From: SAR86 cluster bacterium
GTDB taxonomy: Bacteria > Pseudomonadota > Gammaproteobacteria > Pseudomonadales > Azotimanducaceae
Direction of reading: 5' to 3'
Assembly: GCA_013204195.1 (NCBI GenBank)
Contig: JABMOJ010000318.1
Coordinates: 1 to 14,869 of the forward strand
DNA: 14,869 bases
Shown: one piece after another, positions 14,645 to 14,869 of the stretch
Layout: each line of letters opens with the position of its first letter
Position numbering within the stretch: position 1 is the stretch's first letter
Notes under the pieces: model-generated
The model's input: only the letters and a program-made list of their open reading frames with translations
Database searches by the model: none
Told to the model about the DNA's origin: nothing
Made by a program: the position numbers and the translations under genes

Positions 14645-14869
14645 ATGCCGACACCTAGTGACAATACATCAGCCTTGAACTCGCCCCTTTGGCAACCAAC
14701 AACCAGCCGAATCAAGGGCTCACAACTCATGCAACTGCAGCAACGCCTGGGCATGCCGGATTCGAGTTATTCAGATTTTCACCAATGGACACTAGACCAG
14801 CCGGCAGCATTCTGGAACGCCGTCTGGGACGATGCCAAGATCATCGGCAGTAAAGGCAGCGATGACCAG
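14645..14869 (+). CDS. Acetoacetate-CoA ligase (N-terminal part)
   Basis: The first 75 codons of a gene that continues past the right edge. The segments [12 protein letters not shown] (11-22) and [24 protein letters not shown] (about 38-61) match the N-terminal region of acetoacetyl-CoA synthetases, members of the acyl-adenylate-forming family that activate acetoacetate with ATP and CoA. The start at ATG 14645 places PLW at the usual distance from the N-terminus; a later ATG at 14729 would lose that motif. No strong ribosome site is seen. The AMP-binding domain is outside the window, so the assignment rests on the N-terminal domain only; another adenylate-forming ligase of the same subgroup is the alternative. 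Confidence 0.8.
   Translation, partial: MPTPSDNTSALNSPLWQPTTSRIKGSQLMQLQQRLGMPDSSYSDFHQWTLDQPAAFWNAVWDDAKIIGSKGSDDQ

Noticed and set aside
14539..14754. N-terminal extension of GalT
   Set aside because: No GalT homologue I know has such residues, there is a well-placed TTG start with a ribosome site at 14538, and the stretch overlaps a better-supported divergent gene.

Overview
The window looks like chromosomal DNA of a moderately GC-rich Gammaproteobacterium, probably a free-living heterotroph. This rests on the gene families seen (DUF3192 lipoprotein, Bax-type glucosaminidase, single-domain asparaginase, TAXI-type TRAP transporter, acetoacetyl-CoA ligase); no rRNA or other phylogenetic marker is present. 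I see no tRNA, IS element, prophage or CRISPR array. Genes are closely packed and mostly on the minus strand.

Layout. (1) 1-2234, minus: a TAXI-type TRAP transporter, with the periplasmic binding protein followed by a fused permease that runs off the left edge; they overlap by 4 bases. (2) 2505-2876, plus: a DUF3192 lipoprotein with its own promoter, convergent with the next block. (3) 2888-6158, minus: an SDR dehydrogenase, a one-domain asparaginase-like protein, a double-hotdog MaoC-like protein and gpsA, probably at least partly co-transcribed. (4) 6361-7485, plus: a lipocalin-like (DUF7064/AttH-type) protein, convergent with (5) 7551-11048, minus: an SDR, a GST-family protein, a crotonase and, after a repeat-filled spacer, an alpha/beta hydrolase. 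A 14-bp perfect inverted repeat separates blocks 4 and 5. (6) 11328-12308, plus: a Bax-like peptidoglycan hydrolase with an in-frame 21-bp repeat. (7) 12329-14538, minus: galT-galK with an ATGA overlap. (8) 14645-14869, plus: the start of an acetoacetate-CoA ligase, divergent from galT.

Functionally, the SDR, GST, crotonase, hydrolase, hotdog and lipocalin-like genes resemble an accessory catabolic region for CoA-linked or hydrophobic substrates, and the TRAP system could import an organic acid, but no substrate can be read from the sequence. galT/galK are the last two Leloir steps before epimerisation; galE and galM are not here.

The most unusual signals are two adjacent tandem arrays that both have a 13-bp period but unrelated units (8559-8757), the second reaching into the crotonase stop codon; a crotonase that has lost both hydratase glutamates but keeps an ECI-type glutamate; a C9 tract inside the lipocalin-like gene; and a 21-bp/7-residue repeat in the Bax-like protein. 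I found no convincing wholly new multi-gene system.
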